NCBI RefSeq assembly: GCF_905475395.1
Contig: NC_058339.1
Coordinates: forward strand, 86,438,520 to 86,502,519
DNA length: 64,000 bases
Direction of reading: 5' to 3'
From: Chrysoperla carnea
Lineage: Eukaryota > Arthropoda > Insecta > Neuroptera > Chrysopidae
Shown: piece after piece, positions 52,996 through 64,000 of the stretch
Position numbering within the stretch: position 1 is the stretch's first letter
Layout of the letters: each line of letters begins with the position of its first letter
Notes under the pieces: generated by a model
Told to the model about the DNA's origin: nothing
The model's input: the letters and a program-made list of their open reading frames with translations, nothing else
Databases searched by the model: none
Translations under genes and position numbers: made by a program

Positions 52996-53195
52996 ATCAT
53001 GTCAACCAGGGTGCCGTGTTTTTTTGTAGCCCCCACTTCAACGACCTTTTATTCGAAGAATTTATAATTTTTTTTTCATTTTGTATTTTTAAAATGTCAA
53101 TAAATATCATATGAAAAAATGGCTACAAAAATGTTATTCATTTTCATCTTAGTTTGAAAAGAATCTAATTCATGTAATTATTAATTTACTAAATA

Positions 53196-53488
53196 CAGTA
53201 GACCCGCGGTAATCCGGCCCCTTCATAATCCGGCATCCCTTGTAATCCGACATAACTGTAACGGTAATAACAAAGCAGATTTATTATAAATACCGGAATT
53301 CTTCGTGAATGAAATTAGAAAATGATTGAAATCTTTTCACTTCGATATGTTATTTGTCGGATTACAAGGTATTCTTTTTCAAAAAGTTCCGGACTACAAG
53401 GGGTTTGTAGCAGTACTCGATAGTCCGACAAATTCGATAATTCGACACCACTTTGCAAAACGTTTGTCGGATTACCGCGGGTTCACTG
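53196..53488. mobile_element. Pogo/Tigger-like MITE (CAGTAGACCCGCGGTAATCCG)
   Basis: Left cagtagacccgcggtaatcc and right ggattaccgcgggttcactg are inverted repeats of about 20 bp with one or two mismatches, exactly bordered by TA on both sides (53194-53195, 53489-53490). Internal copies of tcggattac and taatccga repeat the end motif. 293 bp, non-coding. Confidence 0.85.
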
Positions 53489-55150
53489 TATTATAAATAA
53501 TCGTCTTTACTCTATCCGTCTTGACGGTCGAAAATTTTCGTGAACTTTTTATATTTTTATTGGATATTTATTTGTTAAAATTCCAATTTTAATAATTAAA
53601 TTGTGTACACGCATTTTCGGTCCAATGTTTTGAATTTGAAAAAAAAGAAAAAAGTTTCGAGTCTGAATCGAGGCCACTTTCGGTCGAATTCAAACCTGAA
53701 AACATGTCCCAGCGAGCAATAAAAAAATATGAAAAAATTCGAAAGATACTGAGGAAATTTTGAATTGTTTAATTACTTAGAAAATTAAAGGACTGCTATG
53801 TCAAGATAAAAGTTTGAAACCAAATATAAAATGGAATGTATTATGGGAGTAAAAAATATCGACCTATTATTAAGATCTAGACTGACTACTGACTACTATC
53901 AAAACTATAACAATTGATAGACAGACTAAATGCGGAGGAGTACTTATTGTAGTACTCAATTTTTTTTATTCAGTGAATATGAACTAACGTACTATGAAAT
54001 ACAATGAATATAATATGCTGATGGCTGCCTATCCATCCATTCATCCACACATGTGTTTGATATGAAGCCACAAATCTGTATACGAAACTTAGATCATCAC
54101 CACTAATCAAAATTTTTTATCAACCTTTTATTTAACGTGCCATGTTTGTATGCTTGTTCGGGTTTAATCTTGCAACTCAATTTTGAAGCGGTTACCATCA
54201 ACCGATTGACTTGAAATCGAATGCACGTTTAGTTTGAATGACAATGCTTAGTTAGCTAAGTGACGCCATTCTAAATCCAATATGGCCGAATTCCCAAGAC
54301 AGTCAATTAGTTGTTTTTTATGCACTTCCTTATTGCAGAAGAAGAATTAAATGAACGAATTTTCTAAGAGAAATACGAATAACCTACGTAAATCGGATCA
54401 CAATGCTTTTTTATGAAAAGCATGACCTGATTTTCCCGTCGCTTCCACCATATTTGATATACATACCTTTTTTTAGTTTTAAAATTAAAATAAAAGAAAA
54501 AGAACTAGCTTCTAAAGAACATTCATTAAAAAGTAGAAAATATTTATTTAGTGTCACTCTTACATAACTAATTGTCACACTCGAGTTGCTCCGAATCATC
54601 TGAGGAATGCCTTTGTCATGTCATTTGGTGGGCACTGGCAGAACTAAAAACAATTCTTAAAAACGCTTAAATTTTAGTTGTATAAGAGATGAGCCAACTA
54701 CTATTTTCTGCGTCTAGATTTTAGGATAATAAGTATATATTCACAAGTATTCACTTGTTCCATAATCATGAACCTAATATTATAGTTACTTATTTTATAA
54801 GACAAATGAAGCTAGCGTTCTATGTTTTCCAAAAACATCTATGTATACAAGTTCATGATGTATGTGTATATATGTGTGTATAGTGTTTTATATATTATAT
54901 AAAACATGGCAGGAAGTTCAAATAAAGTAAACATAACTTCCTTCTTAACGAGATATCTAGAATCATCACACATATTACCATGTAGTCGGATACCATACTG
55001 CCAGTACCAGTACCAGTAGCTACAGCAGCATCACTAACCAACTATAGTAAACTTTTAAACCAGCAGAATTCATAATTACCGGGTGCACAAAGTTTTTGAA
55101 AAAAACGATCAAACATTTGGAATTTTCAGTATAATAATAATGGCCATTAT

Positions 55151-55324
55151 CAGTGGTGGATTTAAGAGGTTGTTAAGGAGCAGTTGCACACTAGACCTTC
55201 GAAGTAGGGGGGCCCAAGTTCAGTAATGAAAACTAAAAAAAAAGGGGAAATAAGTCTCTATTTATAAATTTTTTGAGCTCCTAGGAAGATTTTGTCCAGT
55301 GGGCTTTTGCCTCATCCACCACTG
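55151..55324. mobile_element. hAT-like miniature element
   Basis: 174 bp with ends cagtggtggatttaagagg and cctcatccaccactg. CAGTGGTGG is a common hAT terminus. The flanking 8-mers (gccattat / gccgtcaa) are only partly similar, so the target duplication is eroded or the element type is uncertain. Confidence 0.6.
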
Positions 55325-55794
55325 GCCGTCAAACTCGTGTATTTTTACCGACATCAATCCATTACAATTTTACCCTATTCTGTCAGCTTTTCGTTGATTT
55401 TATTTATTAAGTTATCATTGTTAAGTTGCATAACCTGCTTAGAACATGATATGTTTAGGAAAATTATTATCTAGTATTCAACCTTGTCTTACAACAATAA
55501 ACTTGAACAAATTAATACCTACTCTGGACTTTTAAATTTTTCTGTCTATTTTTTCGGTTTATTTTTTCCGAAATTATTTTTTCCAATTTCCATTTCATTG
55601 GAAAAATCAATTTACTATGCAAGAAACGGAGAATTAACATAGAATAGTCTTAAGCCAGAAGCCCTTTAATACAGTAAACAGTACTTATCGAGGACCGATG
55701 ACAATTCAATATTTTAAACAGTTAGTCCCGTTATCCTTACCGGGATTTTCAGGATTAGCGATTTTTTGTATCTGATATCATGTAGTGTTTTGTA

Positions 55795-56035
55795 AAAAAT
55801 GAAATAGTTTAAAAAAATACTAAAAAACACGCTTTCATAGAAAATCCAACTAAAAAATGTAAAATAAATAATAGTTAAAAAGAACTAAAAAACATGCTTT
55901 TATAGAAAATCTAACTAGAAAATAGAAAATAAATTTTAATAAATTTGAATTACGAATAGTGTAAAAAAAATTTTATAAATTTGAATTAAGAATAGTATAA
56001 AAAAATTTTAATAAATATAAATTAAGAATGTGTAA
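55795..56035 (+). repeat. Degenerate AT-rich tandem repeats
   Basis: Two units of about 70 nt (ctaaaaaacacgctttcata gaaaatccaac / ctaaaaaacatgcttttata gaaaatctaac) are followed by three units of about 40 nt built on aatttgaatta(c/a)gaatagtgtaa. A poorer hairpin with gcaccccac / gtggggtgc cores lies just beyond (56068-56130). Confidence 0.6.
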
Positions 56036-56750
56036 ATAAGGAAAAAATGAATTTTATTGAAAAAAAAGCATGGGGTGCATGGTGTCAATAGTTAAGGATT
56101 ATCATTTTGATAATAAGCACCCCACGTTTTCTTTAAAATAAATACATTTTTGCACAAGTGTGTTTTTTAGTTTTTTTAAACTATTTATTTTTAAATTTAA
56201 TCCTTCTTTGTCATTGAAATATCAATTTTTTTTTAGAACACTTTGTAAAAATTACAGCTCTTTATTAAAAATGTATCATTATTTTTATTATTATTTGAAG
56301 GGAATAACTAGTGTGAAGAGTGAAGACTGACGAGAATAAACTCTATGATTATTTTACGATCATAAATATTTATTTTCAGACGATTGTATACCATTTAACG
56401 ATTTTAATAACAATTCAACATTATACATAGATTCTTTTCAGAATCCCACAATACCAGATTCAATAGTGAAAAATCACATGTGTATAAGCAGAATTAGTGA
56501 AAATATTTCTCTCGTTATGAAAATATAATGAACTTGTATTTTTTTAATGTATTTAAAATTTTATTTCAGTATTAGTCCAGTAACTTTATACATTACAGTC
56601 TGTGTCAAATATACGGTACTTCTGATTTTTCGCAGACTTGTTTATAATGTTGAATTCATTAATAATTCAAATTTATGACCTCGAGTGCCGAAAAATGAAA
56701 AAATAACGTGAACATTTGTAATTTTTGATAGTACCTTTTCATTTCCTTCT

Positions 56751-57020
56751 GAGTCAATTTTGACCCTAATTCTTCGTAACCCCTCTTAAATCTGAAACAC
56801 CAAAGAATCAGTTTTCAGGACCACTATGTTGAATAAATAGTAGGATGGGATCTAGTGTCGGAAAATGAAAGGCATAAGTGTTGAAAATGAAAAAAGAGTT
56901 AAAATATGGACAGGTCTACATCCCATCCTACTATTTATTCAACATAGTGGTCCTGAAAACTGATTCTTTGGTGTTTCAGATTTAAGAGGGGTTACGAAGA
57001 ATTAGGGTCAAAATTGACTC
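56751..57020. repeat. Perfect 100-bp inverted repeat with 68-nt loop
   Basis: Positions 56751-56850 are the exact reverse complement of 56921-57020, with one more pair inside (56851/56920). The arms begin gagtcaattttgaccctaat and end aatagtaggatggga. The loop (56852-56919) resembles the left flank at about 56687-56722 (gtgccgaaaaatgaaa / gtgtcggaaaatgaaa). No mismatch was seen in the arms. A transcript would fold into a roughly 100-bp dsRNA. Confidence 0.92.
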
Positions 57021-57482
57021 CATGAATGAATTTTCCAATTTTTGAAGTTTCTGTCAAAATAAAGTATGGTCTGTAAAGTCTGCAAAGTAGTAAGCGAAAA
57101 ATCGAAAAATATGTTTTCTTCGTAGTTCACTTACCAATTTTTCCTCTTTTTAGTCAACGCCAAATCCCAAACAAGATACAAACCAGAAAATGATGCAGCC
57201 AAATCTGTCACTATCTTAGGGTCTTTAATCAACAAATGAAACATTTTTTGCTGTTATATTAAATTGAAAAAACAAATAGTTTTGTTGTTTCGTATTAATA
57301 TATCCTTGGGGATTGAAAAAAGATTTCCTCTTTATTTTTTATCCGAATAAATGTAGTTTAAGGTTTTTGAATAGATTAAGGTTAGATTTACATAACAATT
57401 TTCCTAATATTTGAATTTTATAAAATGCCAAATCGTATTACATTTTATATACAAAAAATATATTAAGTTTTAACTAAATATA

Positions 57483-58260
57483 CAGAGTGTTTTTTGCCGA
57501 GACTACTACTGTGCCATTAAAGTTTTTGGGGGTAAATCTACCTGGTAATCAATTAGGAAAATTTTGGGAAAAGGCTAATTTTTTTAAATGGGTTTCTTTC
57601 GTTGTAAAAACAGAGTAAAGGAGTTTTTCAGTTCCTAAACGTTCCGCAGGACCTTCTGCACGCGGTTTTGGGACAATTTATCTCTAGATTGTTTTCTTTG
57701 GTGACGTCTAGAATATCTCTACTTCTATTGATCGGATTGAGGCGAATAAAAAAAAATAATTGTTTGTTATGAATTTTTGCATCGACCTTGTCTGCTATCG
57801 AACCCTATACATTGTAAAATAACCTGAAAATCTCAAGAAAAGCGCAGTAACCTCATATTTTAAACTTTCTCTGATAACTTTTCGAAAAATGAAGGAATTG
57901 AGATGAAAATCTGGGAAAAGATGTAAATTAATAAAAAAGTGTGGTAAATTTTAGCTTTATATATAACCTCAATTTTGAGTAAAATAAATTTTTCTGAAAA
58001 ATTTCAGCAGCTCGTACAATTCAGGCAAATCATTGGAATTTATATTTTTTCAGGTTTTTTATGTAGGCTTTCGGATAGTGTAAACGGTTTTTTTTTTAAC
58101 ACAAATAAAATAAAATTAGCCTTCTCCCAAAATTTTCCGAATTGATCATCAAAATCCGGTAGCTCCCCCCCCCATATTAAAATCTTGTCGTCTCTAACAT
58201 TTTACTTAACTTTTTTAATGCGGTTATTTTGAGCCACCCCATATACTACAACTTAGGTTC
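57483..58260. mobile_element. Possible large foldback element
   Basis: Subterminal arms 57529-57583 (ggtaatcaattaggaaaatt ttgggaaaaggctaatttt) and 58112-58172 (aaaattagccttctcccaaa attttccgaattgatcatc) pair imperfectly across about 530 bp. The left end tacagagtgttttttgccga suggests a TIR terminus; the matching right end is unclear. Confidence 0.5.
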
Positions 58261-58949
58261 GACAGTCATGGATGAATTAGTTTAATAGAACACTCTATAT
58301 AATTTTCCAACCATTTAATAATATAATACGACCCGACCGGACATTATATGCTCTGTTTGATTGGTAGTAGGTAATCAGTTTTACTTCCCATATAATCCAT
58401 GTAATTTATGTATTATAGAAGCTTTATTCTATTATACAATGTTTTTCTATTATAATGTAAAATAATATTTTCCATCAATTATATTGTTTTATATATCTAT
58501 TATGTTGATGACGAAAATGATAATTTTTCTCTTCATTAACTTTGATGGCAGGCGATGATGTGACAAATTTAGTGAAAAATTAATTAATAATACAACGGAA
58601 TTATTATTGGTTATTAGATTGAATTGTTTTCAATATTATTGGTTTTTGAACAAATTAAAATTTATTTATTAATTCAGTGACGTTATGGTATTTTGTTGAA
58701 AGTAAATGTTTACAATCTAACATGCAAGTTAAAAATTGTTAAAAATTGAATATTGTAAACATTGGGGAAGTAAGTAGTTCCTGTTACTTTGGGGTCTAAC
58801 TTTGAAGTTCATTACGCTAACCTAATATCTCTAGAGATTTGGTGTTTAGTCCAAATTGCACATTTATTTCTGTATTTTTCTTTATCTTTTGCTGAAATAC
58901 TTTTAGTTCGCGTTTTTGATGCAGAAATTAATTTTGTAAATAAACCTAT

Positions 58950-59562
58950 ATACAAAGTGTTCTATAATTTACTGAAGAACTCTCGACTTCCTGAATAAGC
59001 TTGTAAAGACGAAACAAAGACCTCTTTATCATATTTCGATCTTAGGCCTAATTTCCGAGATAATTTACAAAATCAATTAATAAATTTATTCAATGAAAGA
59101 ACATTTTAAAATAGAGTGATGTCTCTATCGTGACTTGGGAGGGGGGTTAGTAAAAATTGTAAAAAATGAAATAGATAATTTTATAATTAAATTCAACGAT
59201 AAAGACAACAATTATTGTTGTCTTTATCGTTGCATTTAATTAGGATATTATCTACCTCCCTTTCAAATTTGTATTAAATCTCACCTAGTAATTGCCATGT
59301 TATGTTATAATAGGTATACGTTACTGGGTTTAGTTTAATAAAAATTAAAAAAAGTGAGATAGATAATACAATAATTAAATGCAACGATAAAGATATCTTT
59401 ATATTTCTAAATACTCTGTCATTGAATAGATTTATTAATTGATTTGGTTAATTATCTCGGAAATAAGGCCTCAGATCAAAATTTGGTAGAGAACTTTTTC
59501 GTTCGTCTTAAGTTTATTTAAGAAGTCAATTGTTCTGCAGTCAATTATAGAAAACTTTGTAT
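58950..59562. mobile_element. Long inverted-repeat element, family F
   Basis: Left arm (tacaaagtgttctataattt .. cgaaacaaagacctc .. ggcctaatttccgagataat .. ttaataaatttattcaatga) pairs with right arm (tcattgaatagatttattaa .. attatctcggaaataaggcc .. actttgta) over about 150 nt. The middle includes the strong hairpin at 59185-59241 and a diverged half copy at about 59355-59400. Non-coding. Confidence 0.7.
59185..59241. repeat. Strong small hairpin inside family F
   Basis: aattaaattcaacgataaag acaacaa and its complement ttgttgtctttatcgttgca tttaatt form 27-bp arms with one mismatch around a 3-nt loop. Confidence 0.85.
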
Positions 59563-60492
59563 AAATAAGATGTAGTTGGCTTTTTAGTTTACGAAAAAAC
59601 AATAAACAAAGATAATTTTTGACGAATATTTAGTCGAATCCATAAAAGCATAATCGTTGTATCGTTAACAGATTTACTACACTAAATAAAACCTTTATTC
59701 ATTTTCCTTACAATTATTGATTACCTGAACAAAACTAATTATTTTTTATAATAATTTGCTTTCTATGAATATAGACCTAAGTTATTATTCAATTTCAATA
59801 AAATATCAAATAAAACTTACAATAATATTGATTGTTGGCTATGTGGATTCGAATGAATAATTCTAAAAATAACATGAATATTAGAATGTTGGTTTATTGA
59901 TAAAACTGTTTGTAATTTGTGTTTTTTGATGCAAAAAATATAGTTGAGTTACACAAATATTATCTATGTATAATACTATATGTATTCTATAAATCATAAT
60001 ATATATCATCATACAGAGAATCCTCGCTATGATTTAAATTTAACCTTTCAAAATTATTACGCCAAGAGCTATATCCAAATTTTGATCGTTTGTTGAACTT
60101 CCTTCATATATCAATAACGCAAACGTTGTATACAATATTCTATCTAAATAAATTTTTTAGCTTCGATTTCGATTGCTGCATTCCCGAATCGTTTTCCTTG
60201 CATAAAATTGTTGGATATCATTAAAAAATGAGGCTAATAATAATTTGTAATACAATTTCTTCAATCCATCAAACTTCTTAATATAAAATGATTGCGTAAT
60301 TCGTAAAAACATTCTTAACTATCTGTAATTTCATGAAGCGTTATAGGAGTTAGGTTATACTAATTTATTAAGGCCAGTTCTCGATCAAAATTTGACATCA
60401 GGTATTGGCCATTGGTATACGATTCTGAAGCTATGAGCTACTGCTTAGTACTGCTTAGCGACTTTACACATAGGTACCTACTTTCTATTATA

Positions 60493-60832
60493 CAGGGTGT
60501 CCTAGGAGTAACGGACGCACTTGTTACATCACGTAGAAAATAAAATACTAGAGCGAAAAGTCCTCTTCCATTTTTTGACTGATGCACTTATATCTGCCCC
60601 GACCTACACATTCATAGCTACACACCAACATAACGTTGAAGTTCTCGCCTCTCCCTCTCGCAGCCCCCCCCCCCACTGCCTTGCCACTGTAGCGCGCTTC
60701 TGATTAGCTGTCTATTTTAATAATAGCTAATTATCCGTGCATCGAATAAAAACATGGAGCAAGATTTTTCGTCTTTGAATTTTATTTTCTACCTGATGCA
60801 AGAAGAGCGTCCACTACATCCGGGACACTCTG
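60493..60832. mobile_element. TIR element (CAGGGTGTCC type)
   Basis: Left cagggtgtcctaggagtaac ggacgc and right gcgtccactacatccgggac actctg are 26-bp imperfect inverted repeats flanked by TA on both sides. The interior contains a C run (about 60666-60674) and less AT-rich sequence. The called ORFs 60521-60703 and 60754-61002 are not protein-like. Confidence 0.75.
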
Positions 60833-62700
60833 TATATATTTTTTCAATTAAAAGAGTTTTTTTTTTACAATCGAAGACATACTTTGTTTTTGGCACAAAA
60901 TGTTTCCAAGAAAAACCACTTATTGTCTTTGATTCGAAGTTCAAGATTAAATTCCGCTACACTTTCATCGAGTGCCCCCTTCCAAATCAACAACTTTCAT
61001 AGAAATTACTATTTGTTCGAAGTTTGGCAAAATATTGTCTCTGATATATCAAAACCAGCACGTAATGCATGGATCTGTCAATGTGAAATGTGTTAATATT
61101 TTCAAAATAAATAATGTCTGTTATCGAAGTTTCACTATAGATGAGACGACATGACATATTGATTGTTGAAATATGTGTAAACAATGAATTTTATTATTCA
61201 TTCGTGGTATATTTTACCATTCTAGTTCACAGATTTTCACAACTTAACATTTCCGTTAAACCATTGTACTTCCTATAAAAAATGTGTGGTTAAAAGCATA
61301 TTTTAACTATTCACAATAAATTTATTTTTGCAAAAAAACACACATTTATTACACCACATTAACAAAGACAATGGTATTCAATTGTTTATAATCAACTATG
61401 CTCGTGGTTGCCCGTGCTCGAACATTTTTGAACTTTCTGGAAATTTTTTTTATATAAAACCAAACGCACACCAAATTGGAGGGAAAAAAAGAAGTATATA
61501 AAGATTATAATATTTTTCATAAAAGAAGCATGATCTACATGTGCCGAGCGTTAGGACAAACATTGAAACTTTTTTTTTCCTTTTAAAAATTTCTTAAATT
61601 TCCGGTTGTCGTGACAACAGTTTGAGTCTTTGAATAAATTCGTAGAAATCAATGTAATGCATGCATTTCCTTTACAGTTCAAAAACTTTTATTTTTATTA
61701 TAAAATTAGTTCCTATTATTTGCTTGCTTTTTTAAATTTTGTTTTTTTTAATTACCGGTAGTAAGCATAATTTAATTTTTAGTACTTCATAATTAAATTT
61801 TATTAAAAACAATAATTAATTACTCTTTAACAGCAAAAAAAAAAAAGTGTTCTAAATTAAATATCATCAGTGACGGATTTATCGTTTTCTCAAGGGAGGT
61901 GTTAATAAAGCATTTTTTTTTCAAATTAATTAATACAAATACGCTTAAAATTTTCATGAATGTGGACCTGAAGAAATCTTGGAAACTGCCCAAAAACAAA
62001 TGGATTTTTATTTTTTTTTGGATTTTCATTACTTTAGAATTTAGAAAAGGATTTTTGTCTAAACCATATTCAAGTTTTTGAGATTTAATCGATATGCATA
62101 CCAAGAAATTCAAAACTTTTTTTGCCTCCGAAAATTTAATTCATTTGACAATTGACTGAGTGGTTCTCGCAATATTTTACTTTCTCGACTTTTATAGAAT
62201 TTCGGACGATACCATAAAAGATATTCGACCAATCGTAGAATTGAAATAAAAAGAATCAGATTTTTTATATTTTTTTGGGTAAAAATAACTCTAAATACCG
62301 TGTTTTATTAAGCTCCGTAACAATTTTTTTTTATGATTTCTCCGTTTTTATCAAGAAGTTCCTATGAGAATACAAAAATCGGGTACATTTTCTGATTATA
62401 GTAATTTCTAAGGTATCATCCAAAATCCCATTCAAAAATTGATTATTTGTTTGTTATTCAAAGGAACTGGATTTCGCGTAGCGTTTCGTAGCTTTTGATT
62501 TATTCTAAAAGTATTCAAAGGCTTTGACTGAATATTATCAATTATTAAGAGAATCACAATTTCGTTTCTGAATCCGTTGCCTTGATTTAATCTTGTGTGA
62601 GTAAATCGTTATAAATTCATACAAGTGCAATTCACCATATACTTAAACAAACTATTAATAAATTAATCGCTTTCTTTATTGTATTAATGAATTGGGAAGT

Positions 62701-62722
62701 AAAAAATAAATAAATAAATAAA
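62701..62722. repeat. AAAT tetranucleotide microsatellite
   Basis: About five to six aaat units. Confidence 0.8.
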
Positions 62723-63637
62723 TGACCTTCGTTGATGAGTCAACTAGATTTCTACATATTATTATTATAGTACCATATTTGTATATGAATCATATAATTT
62801 ACAACACATGTGTTCTGTAAAATCAACTTCTATGTATTCTTATATAAGTCTCTTAAAAATTCTATGTCTGATGGACTTTGGATTTAAAAACTCAAAACTT
62901 TTGATTTGGATAAAAATCTAATGGTATCTTTTGAAAAGCTTCGCAGTGATACAAAATCACGAATTTTGTTTCGATGCTGTGTTGCCGTCCAATAATTTTC
63001 ATAGGAAAGTGCACGCGGGCAATGTAAAACAGACACCGTAAAGGAGATAGCCCTTCACCCTCGTTCGCCAGCAATAGTGTAATGAAATTTTCACGCATCT
63101 GCAATTATGAAAGGTTGCGATACAGTCGCGCCAGTGGAAGTGCCTCAGAGCAATAACACATATTTCAATAGAAAATGGCTTTCATTAAACACATATACGA
63201 CTTTTTTTAAGTCGGTTCACAATCGCGCTTCGCTGGTAGGCGTCCAAGTTATAACATTATTAATTTTTTTTATCGTTTTGAATTTACTTAGAACATTGTA
63301 TTGTTGATTCTTTATCGGGTTTTACACATCGATTTATTCATAATTATTTCTCATCTGTGAAAATTTTATCTTAAAAACAATATTTCATTGTACATTATGT
63401 GCGCATTTCCAAATGAAATGAATGACTTATTTTGTTTTGATTCATAGAAATATTGCATTTAAAAAGTGTTAAATGATTTTCAATTAAAAATAGTTAGAGT
63501 TACCTCGTAAAAATCGGCCTTAGTTTTGGTTTTGTTTTTGTAAACATTCTTTACTATGACGTCAATTACACTAAACTTGTTGATGACAAAAAAGTTTAAT
63601 ATTTAAAATAACTTAGGAATGAAATTTACAAAATTTA

Positions 63638-63977
63638 AAAAAACCCCGATAAATTTTTGAATGCGGAACCCTAAACTAGCACTTGAAACATATCTAAGAA
63701 CACTCTCCATTAAATTACCTTTTTCTTTAAAGCCTTCCCCAAACTGAACCGATTTTGAGGATCATATTATTTTTTTTAGTTGTTCCAGGTACGGGACCCT
63801 AAACTCGCACTTGAAACATAGCAAAGAACACCCTCCATTAAATTACCTTTCAAACAAAACAAAAAAAAATAAAAATCGGTTCATCCGTTTAGACGCTACG
63901 ATATCATAAACAGACAGGCAGACACACACACATAGCAGTCAAACTTATAACACCCCTTTTTTGATTCGGGGATTAAA
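63638..63977 (-). repeat. Interspersed repeat family A, inverted copy
   Basis: The reverse complement reads taatccccgaatcaaaaaag gggtgttataag, then the cgtctaaacggatgaaccga block, then both ttccg modules. It is the most complete copy alongside 45082-45410 and reaches almost to the window edge. Confidence 0.75.
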
Positions 63978-64000
63978 AATGGCACAAAAGGGAAGTGTCC

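Larger units (their letters stand above)
59563..63637. other. Gene-poor DNA at the 3' end of the window
   Basis: Apart from the TIR element at 60493-60832 and a microsatellite, nothing is certain. Positions 62930-63240 are less AT-rich and have open frames on both strands (minus 62892-63104; plus 63107-63307 with one hydrophobic stretch), neither recognisable. Confidence 0.45.

Noticed and set aside
62892-63307. Back-to-back ORFs (70 codons minus, 66 codons plus)
   Set aside because: No recognisable motif, no splice-supported context; one hydrophobic stretch alone is not evidence of a gene.

Overview
This is an AT-rich, intron-rich nuclear DNA window from an insect. The evidence is short GT-AG introns, insect-type Bazooka/Par-3 and HPPD proteins, a eukaryotic tRNA-Lys, and many small terminal-inverted-repeat (TIR) elements. 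The order cannot be fixed from the sequence. The repeat style would suit a beetle or another TE-rich insect, but that is only an impression. No bacterial, phage, plasmid or CRISPR features are present.

Layout. (1) Positions 1-10946, plus strand: the 3' part of bazooka/par-3, from the third PDZ domain to the stop codon. It has ten exons whose reading phases all agree (1008 residues in the window). The introns hold a Tc1-like remnant and several miniature inverted-repeat elements. (2) 10947-14796: convergent intergenic DNA with a decayed retroelement ORF and a row of three hairpins. (3) 14797-18774, minus strand: a complete ten-exon 4-hydroxyphenylpyruvate dioxygenase gene (380 aa, all three iron ligands present). 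Its first coding exon is only the ATG. (4) 18775-21338: intergenic DNA with nothing recognised. (5) 21339-25441, minus strand: a five-exon gene for an unrecognised 404-aa coiled-coil protein with a basic, Ser-rich tail. One intron carries a probable hAT transposase tail. (6) 26808-26891, plus strand: the ATG-containing first exon of another gene, head-to-head with gene 5, with no convincing second exon in the window. (7) 26892-64000: about 37 kb, probably a giant first intron and/or intergenic DNA. It contains one intact tRNA-Lys(UUU), a long TA microsatellite and a dense collection of small TIR and foldback repeats.

The three main genes are functionally unrelated: cell polarity, tyrosine catabolism, and an unknown coiled-coil protein. 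No operon-like or cluster logic is visible. The window's distinctive content is its foldback DNA, above all a perfect 100-bp inverted repeat at 56751-57020, and a frame-neutral 72-nt intron candidate inside a bazooka exon. I found no convincing new multi-gene system. Exon boundaries were read by eye from splice signals and phase, and have not been checked by alignment or RNA data.
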